Positions 7,399-14,604 of a stretch of 26,388 nucleotides of DNA are shown piece after piece. Made by a program: the position numbers and the translations under genes. The stretch covers positions 1-26,388 of the forward strand of contig CALJUZ010000204.1 in assembly GCA_937975235.1 (NCBI GenBank), read 5' to 3'. Every line of letters begins with the position of its first letter. The stretch's first letter is position 1. Under the pieces are notes generated by a model. That model saw only the letters and a program-made list of their open reading frames with translations. It was not told the origin of the DNA and made no database searches. This DNA comes from CALJUZ01 sp003387805. GTDB lineage: Bacteria; Bacillota; Limnochordia; Limnochordales; ZCTH02-B6.

Positions 7399-8408
7399 CG
7401 TCGGCTCCTCCCGCCCGCGCCGCGGCCGCCGCCCGTCAGCCAGCCCACGATGGCGGGCGTCACGTCGGTCAGCGAGCGAATCGCGCCGGCGAACCAGTCT
7501 CGGCCGGCCCCGGCGAACAAGCCCGGCACCGGGTTGCGGGTGTGGGTTTTCACGGACAAGTCCTCCACGTTGCCGTGGTCCGAAATCAGCATTACGGTCG
7601 TCTTCGACAAGTCCACATGCTCGAGGACCGCGCCGAGGAAGGCGTCCAGCATCGTCAGCAGCCGCTCCGCCTCCTCCCGGTCCCGGGCGTGGCCGGCGAA
7701 GTCGGTCAGGAAGTGCTCGAACAGCGTAAAATCGTACTCCTCGGCCAGCGCCGCCAGGCGGCGGCCCGCTTCCTCCGGCGTCACCACCGGCACGTCGTGG
7801 CCCCGGCGCACCAGCTCCCGGCCCGTGACGTCGTGAAACACCGCGCGCCCGGCCAGCAAGTCGTCCAGCATGCGCACCGGCATCCCCGCGCTCAGCACGG
7901 CCGTGGTCGTGGACGAGTGGCGCCACTTGCCCGCGGCCACGGCTTTGAAGTAGTCGTCGGTGAAGGGATTGGCGAACGTGGCCGACAGTCCCGCATCTTT
8001 CAGCTGTTTGAACAAACTGTGCCGCGCGAGGATGTCGACCAACGTCTCCGTGGGCAGCCCCGACAAATGCCGGCCCAGCGCCTGCGCGGCGTTGACGCCG
8101 GTGAGCAGCGTCGTCTGGCCCGTCGCGCTTTGGGGCAGGCCCGGCACTCCCAGGCACGCGTCCACCGCGACCAGGCGGGCCGGGCGCCGGGCCGGCGGGG
8201 CTTCGGCCCCTGCCGGCCGCCCGTCGGCCGCCGGGAAAGCATCCGTCAAACCGGGGCCTTCGCCGGGGTTTTCCGCGCTGGAGGCAACCAGGGGCCGCCC
8301 GCCCGTCAGCTCCCGGATGACGGGCATCGGGACGGCGGCCAGCGGGTTGCGCCGGGGATCCGCCGGGCCCAGCCCGACGCCGTCGACGAAAATCATCAGA
8401 ACCGACAA
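7395..8408 (-). CDS. Alkaline-phosphatase-superfamily metalloenzyme, function unassigned
   Basis: The 337-residue product belongs to the alkaline phosphatase/phosphoglycerate mutase/phosphopentomutase metalloenzyme superfamily. It has a first metal-site Asp in FVDGVGLG (about residue 9), a nucleophile-region motif SATGQTTLLTG (about 93-103) and the late metal motif DHGN followed by HTRNPVP (about 272-290). The substrate cannot be read from sequence; a phosphomutase, phosphatase or phosphodiesterase are all possible. The Pro/Ala/Gly-rich stretch at about residues 35-70 looks like a loose insertion. The start is the TTG at 8408, with GGGAGG 7 bases upstream and only 2 bases after the polX stop; a later ATG (residue 5) is too far from that site. 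Its stop overlaps the mutS2 start (ATGA), so it is coupled to both neighbours. Confidence 0.8.
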   Translation of the reverse strand: MSVLMIFVDGVGLGPADPRRNPLAAVPMPVIRELTGGRPLVASSAENPGEGPGLTDAFPAADGRPAGAEAPPARRPARLVAVDACLGVPGLPQSATGQTTLLTGVNAAQALGRHLSGLPTETLVDILARHSLFKQLKDAGLSATFANPFTDDYFKAVAAGKWRHSSTTTAVLSAGMPVRMLDDLLAGRAVFHDVTGRELVRRGHDVPVVTPEEAGRRLAALAEEYDFTLFEHFLTDFAGHARDREEAERLLTMLDAFLGAVLEHVDLSKTTVMLISDHGNVEDLSVKTHTRNPVPGLFAGAGRDWFAGAIRSLTDVTPAIVGWLTGGGRGAGGRSRR

Positions 8409-8410
8409 GC

Positions 8411-10144
8411 TCACGCCTCCCGGCGGCGATGCCGCTTCAAGTTCCGGAGCAGCTCCTCCAGAGGCAGGCAGTTGAGGACGTGGCCCTTCTCCAGCCAGCC
8501 CCGCCGGGCCGTGGTCACGCCGTAGTGCATTTGCTCCAGGCCCTCCATGCGGTGGGCGTCGGTGTTGACGGCCAGCCACACGCCCGCGTCCTTGGCCATG
8601 CGGGCGTGGACGTCCTTCAGATCCAGCCGCTCCGGGCTCGCATTGATCTCAAGAGCCGTGCCCGTCTCCGCGGCGGCCGCGATGAGCCGCTCCACGTCCA
8701 CCTCGTACGGGTCGCGCCATCCCAGCACCCGGCCCGTCGGATGGCCGATGATGTCCACGTACGGGTTGCGCATCGCGGCGATGATGCGCTGCGTCATCGT
8801 CTCCCGATCCTGGTTCATCGCGCTGTGCACCGACGCGACGACGACGTCCAGGCGGCTCAACAGCTCGTCATCGTAGTCCAGCGTGCCGTCGGGCAAAATG
8901 TCGACTTCCGCGCCGGCCAGGATGCGGAAGTCGTCCCAGCGCCGGTTCAGCTGCCGGATTTCCTCGATCTGGGCCACCAGCTCCTCGGGACTGAGGCCTC
9001 CGGCCACGCCCAGGGACCTGGAATGATCCGCGATGGCGATGTACTCATATCCCCGGGCCCGGGCCGCCTCGGCCATCTCCAAAATCGTGTGCCGGCCGTC
9101 GCTCCACGTGGAGTGCACGTGCAGGTCGCCCCGGATGTCCTGCATTTCGACCAGGCGCGGCAGGTGGCTGCTTTTGGCCGCGGCCAGCTCCGAACCGTCC
9201 TCCCGCAGCTCGGGCGGAATGTACGGCAGCCCGACGGCGCGGAACACGTCGTCTTCCGTGGCCACGGGCAGCCACGCCTGCGTCTTTTCGTCCATGATGC
9301 CGTGTTCGCTGATGCGAAGGCCCAGGGACTTGGCCAGTTCCCGCATGGCGATGTTATGTTCCTTCGAGCCCGTGAAGTGGTGCAGCGCCGCGGCGAACTG
9401 ATGGTCCCGCACCACCAGCAGGTCCACCTGCAGACCCTGCGACAGGACCACGCTGGCCTTTTCCCGCCCTTGGGCCAGCACCTGCGCGACCCCGGGCAGA
9501 CCGACGAAGGCTTGGATGACCGCGGGTGCGTCATCGCTGCCGACGATGATGTCCAGGTCCCCCACCGTCTCGCGCCCGCGCCGGGCGCTGCCGGCGTAGG
9601 CGGCCCGCCGCACCGCGGGCAGCCGTTCCAGCTCGGCCACGATGGACCGGGCCGCGGGCAGCGCCACGCCCAGCGGCGTGCGTTCCGAATGCCGGCGCAC
9701 CCGCTCGATGCCGCGCAAAATGTTCTCCTCGGTCTTGGCGCCCAATCCTTTGACGGTGCGAACGCGGCCGGCGCGGCAGGCCGCCTCCAGCTCATCCAGG
9801 CTGCGGACGCCCAGCTCTTCGTACAAAAGCCGGGCCGTCTTCGGACCGACGCCCGGCACCCGGACGATTTCCAGCAGGCCCCGGGGCACCCGCTCCTGCA
9901 GCTCTTGGTGGAAGGCGATGGCGCCCGTCGTCAGCCACTCTTCGACGCCGGCGGCGATGCCTTTGCCGACGCCTTCCACTTCGCCCAGGCGCCCTTCCCG
10001 CCAAATGGTCTCGATGCTTTCGGGCAGCAGCTCGATGCTGCGGGCCGCCCGCCGGTAGGCCCGGATGCGAAACGGATTTTCGTCCAGGATTTCCAGCAGA
10101 TCAGCGATCTCCGCCAGCGTGGCGGCCAGCTGCAAGTTTTTCAC
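8411..10144 (-). CDS. polX: DNA polymerase/3'-5' exonuclease PolX
   Basis: PolX is a family X repair polymerase with an added PHP exonuclease domain, acting in gap filling and base-excision repair. The 577-residue product starts with the 8-kDa-like and helix-hairpin-helix region (GVGKGIA near residue 60, VPGVGPKTA near 98). The palm has GSARRGRETVGDLDIIV, with its metal-binding Asp pair near residues 194-196, and a third Asp in LQVDLLVV. The PHP domain begins with DLHVHSTWSDG (about residue 337) and keeps IADHS, GAEVDIL, VASVHS, IIGHPTGR and VNTDAH. The start is GTG at 10144, with GAGGTG about 8 bases upstream. It follows zapA by 52 bases, and the next gene starts 2 bases after its stop. Confidence 0.95.
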   Translation of the reverse strand: MKNLQLAATLAEIADLLEILDENPFRIRAYRRAARSIELLPESIETIWREGRLGEVEGVGKGIAAGVEEWLTTGAIAFHQELQERVPRGLLEIVRVPGVGPKTARLLYEELGVRSLDELEAACRAGRVRTVKGLGAKTEENILRGIERVRRHSERTPLGVALPAARSIVAELERLPAVRRAAYAGSARRGRETVGDLDIIVGSDDAPAVIQAFVGLPGVAQVLAQGREKASVVLSQGLQVDLLVVRDHQFAAALHHFTGSKEHNIAMRELAKSLGLRISEHGIMDEKTQAWLPVATEDDVFRAVGLPYIPPELREDGSELAAAKSSHLPRLVEMQDIRGDLHVHSTWSDGRHTILEMAEAARARGYEYIAIADHSRSLGVAGGLSPEELVAQIEEIRQLNRRWDDFRILAGAEVDILPDGTLDYDDELLSRLDVVVASVHSAMNQDRETMTQRIIAAMRNPYVDIIGHPTGRVLGWRDPYEVDVERLIAAAAETGTALEINASPERLDLKDVHARMAKDAGVWLAVNTDAHRMEGLEQMHYGVTTARRGWLEKGHVLNCLPLEELLRNLKRHRRREA

Positions 10145-10169
10145 CGTGGCAGCACCTCAGCGCGAGTGA

Positions 10170-10189
10170 AGCCGGCGGCGCCGCCGGCT
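10170..10189. repeat. 20-bp perfect palindrome between zapA and polX
   Basis: AGCCGGCGGC is followed directly by its reverse complement. In RNA it would form a very stable short hairpin in the 52-base zapA-polX gap, just upstream of the polX ribosome site. There is no T-run. It may moderate read-through, translation or mRNA stability, but no role is shown. Confidence 0.5.
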
Positions 10190-10196
10190 CACCCGT

Positions 10197-10469
10197 TCAC
10201 TTGACCTCCTCCAGCAGGCCGACCAGTTCCGCGTTTTCCCGCCGGAGCCTCATCACCTCGTCCGCCAGATGGATGGCGGCCAGCACGGCGACGCGGTGCC
10301 GCGGCACGTTGGGATACGCCGTCTGCAGACGGGTGAACGTCTCGTCCACCGTCTTCGCCAGCAGCTCGATGTACTCGGGCTCGGCCTCGCCGCGCAGCAC
10401 GTACTCCTCGTCGCCGATGATGACGCGCACGCGCGCTTTGTTCTTTGCGGCGTCTTGCGCTTGGGCCAT
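10197..10469 (-). CDS. zapA: Cell division protein ZapA
   Basis: ZapA is a small cytosolic dimer/tetramer that binds FtsZ and bundles its protofilaments at the Z-ring. The 90-residue product has the usual N-terminal beta-rich part (VRVIIGDEEYVLRGEAEPEYIELLAKTVDE) and a C-terminal helix for coiled-coil dimerisation (VAVLAAIHLADEVMRLRRENAELVGLLEEV). The length is normal for Bacillota ZapA. The ATG at 10469 is preceded by AGGGGGG about 6 bases upstream. It sits between pheT and polX, as in B. subtilis (yshA position), but rnhC and the CvpA-like yshB found there are absent. The 92-base gap from pheT holds a GCCGCCCGGGCGGC palindrome (10536-10549) and no clear promoter, so co-transcription with pheST is likely. 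Confidence 0.92.
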   Translation of the reverse strand: MAQAQDAAKNKARVRVIIGDEEYVLRGEAEPEYIELLAKTVDETFTRLQTAYPNVPRHRVAVLAAIHLADEVMRLRRENAELVGLLEEVK

Positions 10470-10561
10470 CGGGGTCCCCCCTGGCGCCGAATGTTCAGCC
10501 TTCGTTTTCGTGTCGGCGCGCGGGAACTCCTCCCGGCCGCCCGGGCGGCGCCCGCGGCGCG

Positions 10562-12979
10562 TCAGACGCGCCGCCGCACGCCCAGCTCCTCCCGCAGCGC
10601 CCGCTCCACGCCGTCGACGACGGCGTTGGCCTCTTCGTCCGTCAGCGTCCGGTCCCGGTGGCGCAGCCGGATGGAGAAGGCCAGACTCCGCTGGCCGGCT
10701 TCCACCTGGGGTCCTTCGTAGACGTCGAACAGCGACACCGACTCCACCAGCTGGCCGCCGGCGCGCCGGATGGTCTCGACCACCGCGGCCGCGGGCACGG
10801 CTTTCGGCACCAAGAGCGCCATGTCCCGCTGCACCGCGGGGTAGCGCGGCAGCGGCACGAACCGCACTTCCCGCGACTCGGCCTGCGCCAGCCGGTCCGC
10901 GTCCAGCTCGGCCACGTACACCCGGCGCCCGTCCAGCTCGAACCGCTCCGCGACCTCGGGATGCACCTCGCCCACGACGCCCACGGTGTGCCCGCCGGCG
11001 ATGACGGCCGCCTGGCGCCCCGGGTGCAGGTACGGCTCCGCGCCCGGCTCGAAGCGGGCCGCCACCCCCAGCCTCTCCAGCAGCTGCTCCACCACGCCTT
11101 TCGCCTCGTAAAAGGTGGCGACGCGGGGCTTTCCGCCCCACCACTGCTCGGGCAGCGGGCCGGTCATCAAGATGCCGATGCGCCGAGGCTCGTCCGGCAG
11201 CTCGGTCAGGGGCAGCTGCCTGGGCGCGAACACCGCGCCGACCTCGAAGACGTGTACGTCGGTGACCCGCCGGGAGACGTTGCGGGCCGCCGCCTCCAGC
11301 AGTCCGGGCACCAGCGTCGTCCGCAACCGGGACTGATCCTCGCGCAAGGGGTTGCGCAGCGGCACCGCGGCCCGGCGCGGGTCGTCCGCGGGCAAGTTCA
11401 GCTTGTCCGGCCACGCGGGATCGGCGAAGCTGTACGTCAGCACTTCGCTCAGGCCCAGTGCGGTCAGCACGTCCCGCACCCGATCGAGAAACGGCAGCGG
11501 CGGCTCCTGCCCGCCCACCGCGCCCGCGCCGCCGGGCAGCGTGGACGGAATCTGATCGTAGCCGTACAGCCGTGCGACTTCTTCGATCAGGTCTTCTTCC
11601 CGGGTCACGTCCCGGCGGTAGGTCGGCACCGTCACCGCCCACGCGCCCTGGTCGTCGGCCCCGGTGTCAACGGAGAACCCCAGCGACGTCAAATACCGCC
11701 GGACGGCTTCGTCGGCCACGTCGGCCCCCAGCACTTGGCGGACCCGGGCCGGCCGGCACGAAACCGTCCACGGCTGCACGGGTTCGGGGTACACGTCCAC
11801 CGCGCCGGCGTATACGGCCGCGCCCGTCAGCTCCTGAATAAGCCGGGCGGCCCGGGCGGCGGCGGGCGCCACCAGGTTCGGGTCCAGGCCCTTCTCGAAG
11901 CGATGGGACGCTTCGGTGCGCAAACCGAACGCGTGGGCGGTGCGGCGCACCGATACGGGATGGAACGTGGCCGACTCCAGCAGCAGCCGGGTCGTGCCTT
12001 CGGTGACTTCGCTGTCCAAGCCGCCCATGACGCCGGCCACCGCGACGGGCCGGGACGCGTCGGCGATGACCAGCATCTGCTCCGACAGCTTCCGTTCGCT
12101 GCCGTCCAGGGTGACGATGACCTCGCCCGCGGCGGCCCGGCGCACGACGATGCGCCCTTCCTCCAGCCGGTCGTAGTCGAAGGCGTGCAGCGGCTGACCC
12201 CACTCCCACATGACGTAGTTGGTGACGTCCACCACGTTGTTGATGGGCCGCATGCCCGCCACCCGCAGCCGCTGCTGCAGCCAGGCGGGCGAAGGCCCGA
12301 TCTTCACGCCGTCGAGGATGCGGGCCGCGTAGCGGGAGCACAAGTCGCGGGCCTGCACGTCCACCGACGTCAAGGACGCAGCGGGCTCGTCCAGCTCGTC
12401 CGCTTCCGCGGGCGGCAGCCGCAGCCGGCCGCCCGTCAGCGCGGCCACCTCCCGGGCCACGCCGATGACCGACAGGCAGTCGGGCCGGTTCGGGTACACC
12501 TCCAGGTGCAGGATGACGTCGTCCAGGCCCAGTTCCTCGACCAGCGGCCGGCCGTGCCGCACGTCCGGCGGCAGCAGCCAGATGCCGTCCGCGTCGTCCC
12601 CCGTGCCCAGCTCCGCCTCGGAACACAGCATGCCCTCCGAGACGACGCCCCGCAGCTCGGCCCGCTGGATGACCGTGCCGCCCGGCAGCCGGGCGCCGGG
12701 CTTGGCCAAGGGCACCAAGGCGCCCTTCGTCACGTTGTCCGCCCCGGTGACGACGGTGAGCTCCTCGGCGCCGGCCCGCACCCGCACGACCAACAGCTGG
12801 CCGGCCGCGGGGTGGGGCGCGACGTCCAGCACCTCGGCCACGACGATGTCGTCCAGATCCCGGCTCATGGGCTCCATCTGCTCCACCAGCAAGCCGGCCA
12901 TGGTAAGGCGCCCGGCCAGCTCCTCCACGGGCCACGGGATGTCGACGTACTCTTTCAGCCAGTTGTAGGATACTCGCAT
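10562..12979 (-). CDS. pheT: Phenylalanyl-tRNA synthetase, beta subunit
   Basis: PheT forms the alpha2-beta2 PheRS with PheS and handles tRNA binding and editing of mischarged Tyr-tRNA-Phe. The 805-residue product is full length. It opens with the typical MRVSYNWLKEYVDI. An EMAP-II-like tRNA-binding domain spans about residues 40-150, then the B3/B4 editing domain (MRPINNVVDVTNYVMWEWGQPLHAFD), the B5 domain (about 400-475), a catalytic-like core (about 490-690) and a C-terminal anticodon-binding FDX-ACB domain (LPRYPAVQRDMALLV onward). The ATG at 12979 has GAGGTG about 8 bases upstream and lies 12 bases after the pheS stop, so the two are co-transcribed under the pheS T-box. Confidence 0.97.
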   Translation of the reverse strand: MRVSYNWLKEYVDIPWPVEELAGRLTMAGLLVEQMEPMSRDLDDIVVAEVLDVAPHPAAGQLLVVRVRAGAEELTVVTGADNVTKGALVPLAKPGARLPGGTVIQRAELRGVVSEGMLCSEAELGTGDDADGIWLLPPDVRHGRPLVEELGLDDVILHLEVYPNRPDCLSVIGVAREVAALTGGRLRLPPAEADELDEPAASLTSVDVQARDLCSRYAARILDGVKIGPSPAWLQQRLRVAGMRPINNVVDVTNYVMWEWGQPLHAFDYDRLEEGRIVVRRAAAGEVIVTLDGSERKLSEQMLVIADASRPVAVAGVMGGLDSEVTEGTTRLLLESATFHPVSVRRTAHAFGLRTEASHRFEKGLDPNLVAPAAARAARLIQELTGAAVYAGAVDVYPEPVQPWTVSCRPARVRQVLGADVADEAVRRYLTSLGFSVDTGADDQGAWAVTVPTYRRDVTREEDLIEEVARLYGYDQIPSTLPGGAGAVGGQEPPLPFLDRVRDVLTALGLSEVLTYSFADPAWPDKLNLPADDPRRAAVPLRNPLREDQSRLRTTLVPGLLEAAARNVSRRVTDVHVFEVGAVFAPRQLPLTELPDEPRRIGILMTGPLPEQWWGGKPRVATFYEAKGVVEQLLERLGVAARFEPGAEPYLHPGRQAAVIAGGHTVGVVGEVHPEVAERFELDGRRVYVAELDADRLAQAESREVRFVPLPRYPAVQRDMALLVPKAVPAAAVVETIRRAGGQLVESVSLFDVYEGPQVEAGQRSLAFSIRLRHRDRTLTDEEANAVVDGVERALREELGVRRRV

Positions 12980-12991
12980 CGGGTCAACACC

Positions 12992-14029
12992 TCAAAACTG
13001 ACGCAAGAAGCGGAGATCGTTGTCGAAAAACAGCCGAATGTCGTCGATGCCGTAGCGGAGCATCGCGATGCGCTCGATGCCCATGCCGAACGCGAAGCCC
13101 GTCCACCGCTCCGGATCGTAGCCGACGTTGAGCAGCACCTGCGGATGGACCATGCCGGCGCCCAGAATCTCCAGCCAGCCTTCGTTGCCGCAGACGCGGC
13201 AGCCGGCGCCGTGGCACATGATGCACTCGATGTCCATCTCGGCGCTGGGCTCCGTAAACGGGAAATAGCTGGGGCGGAAGCGCACGGGGCGGCGGCCCAA
13301 AAGCTCCCGGGCCAGAACCGTCAGCGTGCCCTTCAGGTCCGAGAAGGTGACGCCTTCGTCGACGTACAAGCCTTCCACTTGGTGGAACATGGGCGAATGG
13401 GTGACGTCCGCGTCCACCCGGAACACCTTCCCCGGCGCGATGATGCGCACGGGCGGCTCCTGCGCGCTCATGGTCCGGATCTGCACCGGCGACGTCTGCG
13501 TGCGCAGCAGAATGTCGTCGGTGATGAAAAACGTGTCCTGCATGTCCCGGGCGGGATGATCCGGCGGAATGTTCAGCGCCTCGAAGTTGTACCAGTCGGT
13601 CTCCACCTCCGGGCCTTCCACCACGGTAAAGCCCAGGCCGATGAACACCTTCTTGATGTCGTCCAGCACCAGCGTCAGCGGGTGCCGGCGCCCCAGCACC
13701 GGACCCCGTCCCGGCAGCGTCACGTCGATGGTTTCCTCTTTCAGCCGCGCCTCGAGAGCCGCCGCGGCCAGCGTCTCCTTGCGCCGGCCGATGAGGGTTT
13801 CCAGCTCCTCCCGCAAGGCATTGACCAGCTGGCCTACGTGGGGCCGCTCCTCGGGGGGCACGCTGCCCATGCCGCGCAAGAGCTCGGTGACTTTCCCCTT
13901 CCGCCCGAGATACTGCACACGCAGCTGTTCCACGTCCTCCGGCCGCTCCGCGGCCTCCAGGGCCGCGACGGCGTCTTCCCGCAGCCGGGCGATTCTTTCC
14001 CGCACAGCACCACAACCTTTCGCTTCCAT
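12992..14029 (-). CDS. pheS: Phenylalanyl-tRNA synthetase, alpha subunit
   Basis: PheS is the catalytic class II subunit of PheRS. An N-terminal coiled coil is followed by LRVQYLGRKGKVTELLRGMG, then the catalytic domain with motif 2 (THSPMFHQVEGLYVDEG), the PSYFPFTEPSAEMDIEC segment and motif 3 (GFAFGMGIERIAMLRYGIDDIR). The start is not certain. The ATG at 14029 (345 residues) follows GGCGGGGA closely. A GTG eight codons downstream (14005) also has an AAAGGT site and would match the Bacillus PheS N-terminus better. The frame continues upstream through the T-box terminator and is not coding there. It leads an operon with pheT and is controlled by the T-box upstream. Confidence 0.95.
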   Translation of the reverse strand: MEAKGCGAVRERIARLREDAVAALEAAERPEDVEQLRVQYLGRKGKVTELLRGMGSVPPEERPHVGQLVNALREELETLIGRRKETLAAAALEARLKEETIDVTLPGRGPVLGRRHPLTLVLDDIKKVFIGLGFTVVEGPEVETDWYNFEALNIPPDHPARDMQDTFFITDDILLRTQTSPVQIRTMSAQEPPVRIIAPGKVFRVDADVTHSPMFHQVEGLYVDEGVTFSDLKGTLTVLARELLGRRPVRFRPSYFPFTEPSAEMDIECIMCHGAGCRVCGNEGWLEILGAGMVHPQVLLNVGYDPERWTGFAFGMGIERIAMLRYGIDDIRLFFDNDLRFLRQF

Positions 14030-14073
14030 CGTTCCCCGCCGGCCCCACCGGCCGACGCGTCTTGGGGTCCAAC

Positions 14074-14347
14074 AAAAAAAGCCGCACTCCCGTCCAGGGA
14101 CGGAAGGCGACTCCCGCGGTACCACCCTTGTTAATCCGGGCCCGGATGGGCCCGAATTCCCTCATTGCCCGATAACGGTACGGGTCCGGCACGGCCTACT
14201 GGACCGGCTCGCCCCGGGCGCGCCGGCGTTCAGCCTGCAGCTTGAGAGCGAACTTCCACCGCCTGCATACCGAGCCCGCTTCCAGTCACGGCGTGGCCTC
14301 CCTGGCGGCGCCGGGCGGTGTACTCTTCTCTCGCATCGCTTTTGTCG
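14074..14347 (-). promoter_or_regulatory. T-box leader of pheST (specifier TTC, Phe)
   Basis: This transcription-attenuation leader senses uncharged tRNA-Phe. Stem I starts with GAGAG (14328-14332) and the AGTA of the loop-E motif (14321-14324). These face CTCTC (14244-14248) on the 3' side, leaving the specifier TTC (14250-14252), a Phe codon. The conserved CCGTTATC element is at 14171-14178. The T-box core AAGGGTGGTACCGCG is at 14115-14129, where the tRNA acceptor end would pair. A terminator hairpin (14081-14111) ends in seven T (14074-14080). Specifier and downstream gene agree, which makes the assignment strong. Confidence 0.95.
14081..14111 (-). terminator. pheST T-box attenuator terminator
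   Basis: A hairpin with arms beginning GTCGCCTTCC and ending GTGCGGC is followed by seven T at 14074-14080 on the minus strand. Its 5' arm lies just downstream of the T-box core, so antiterminator formation on binding uncharged tRNA-Phe would compete with it. The stem has a bulge and some G-T pairs. Confidence 0.88.
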
Positions 14348-14353
14348 CGGTCG

Positions 14354-14359
14354 ATTGTA
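14354..14359 (-). promoter_or_regulatory. Candidate -10 for the pheST T-box transcript
   Basis: TACAAT lies on the minus strand 15-20 bases before the start of Stem I, where a T-box transcript should begin. No good -35 is found 16-18 bases upstream (the sequence there is GC-rich). The leader may therefore also be read from the stronger yqzL promoter further upstream. Confidence 0.4.
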
Positions 14360-14396
14360 TGTCTCGGCCGTCCCCTGGTCCGGACGGCGCCGTGAG

Positions 14397-14492
14397 TCAA
14401 TTGACGTAAGCGCGGAACTGACGGTACAACAAGTACGCTGTGATAGAACCGGTGGACTCGAACACTTTCCAGAAAAAGTCGGCGGTGAGCAT
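14397..14492 (-). CDS. yqzL: YqzL-like microprotein (31 aa)
   Basis: A 31-codon gene encodes a peptide with FFWKVFESTGSITAYLLYRQ in the middle. This matches the pattern of the small YqzL family of Bacillota (F-x-WK-x-F-x-x-TG-x-I-x-x-YLL), whose function is unknown. The ATG at 14492 is preceded by GGTGGGAGTG with a 5-base gap, and a strong promoter lies about 90 bases upstream. In Bacillus the family member sits between era and recO; here it lies between the SpoU-type methylase and the pheST T-box, on the same strand. The peptide has an amphipathic, aromatic-rich character and no signal or membrane segment. The family call rests on motif recall, not on a search. Confidence 0.7.
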   Translation of the reverse strand: MLTADFFWKVFESTGSITAYLLYRQFRAYVN

Positions 14493-14574
14493 GGCGACAC
14501 TCCCACCTTCCCATGCCGTGTAGGTCCGGTGCCTTGCACGCGCCAAAGGCGACCGAAGAGCCGCCGTTGCCGAG

Positions 14575-14604
14575 ATTATATCACAGCCGAGCCGCCGGTT
14601 ACAA
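14575..14604 (-). promoter_or_regulatory. Promoter of the YqzL-like gene
   Basis: On the minus strand -35 TTGTAA (14599-14604) and -10 TATAAT (14575-14580) are 18 bases apart. The -35 overlaps the stop codon of the upstream methyltransferase gene. Transcription would begin near 14568 and could continue into the pheST T-box leader. Confidence 0.7.

Noticed and set aside
7399..8157. Upstream extension of the mutS2 frame to 1053 codons
   Set aside because: The extension lies inside the phosphatase-superfamily gene in another frame. MutS2 family alignment and a strong ribosome site place the start at 7398.
10470..11642. Upstream extension of the zapA frame
   Set aside because: It overlaps pheT in a different frame and encodes Gly/Arg/Ala-rich noise. 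The ZapA family begins at the ATG at 10469.
14030..14125. N-terminal extension of pheS
   Set aside because: It is translated from the T-box core and terminator, which are RNA elements upstream of the start.
10445..14134. 1229-codon open frame on the plus strand opposite pheT/pheS
   Set aside because: It is an antisense shadow of two certain genes. Its product is His/Arg/Gln-rich without domains, as expected from the complement of GC-rich coding DNA.
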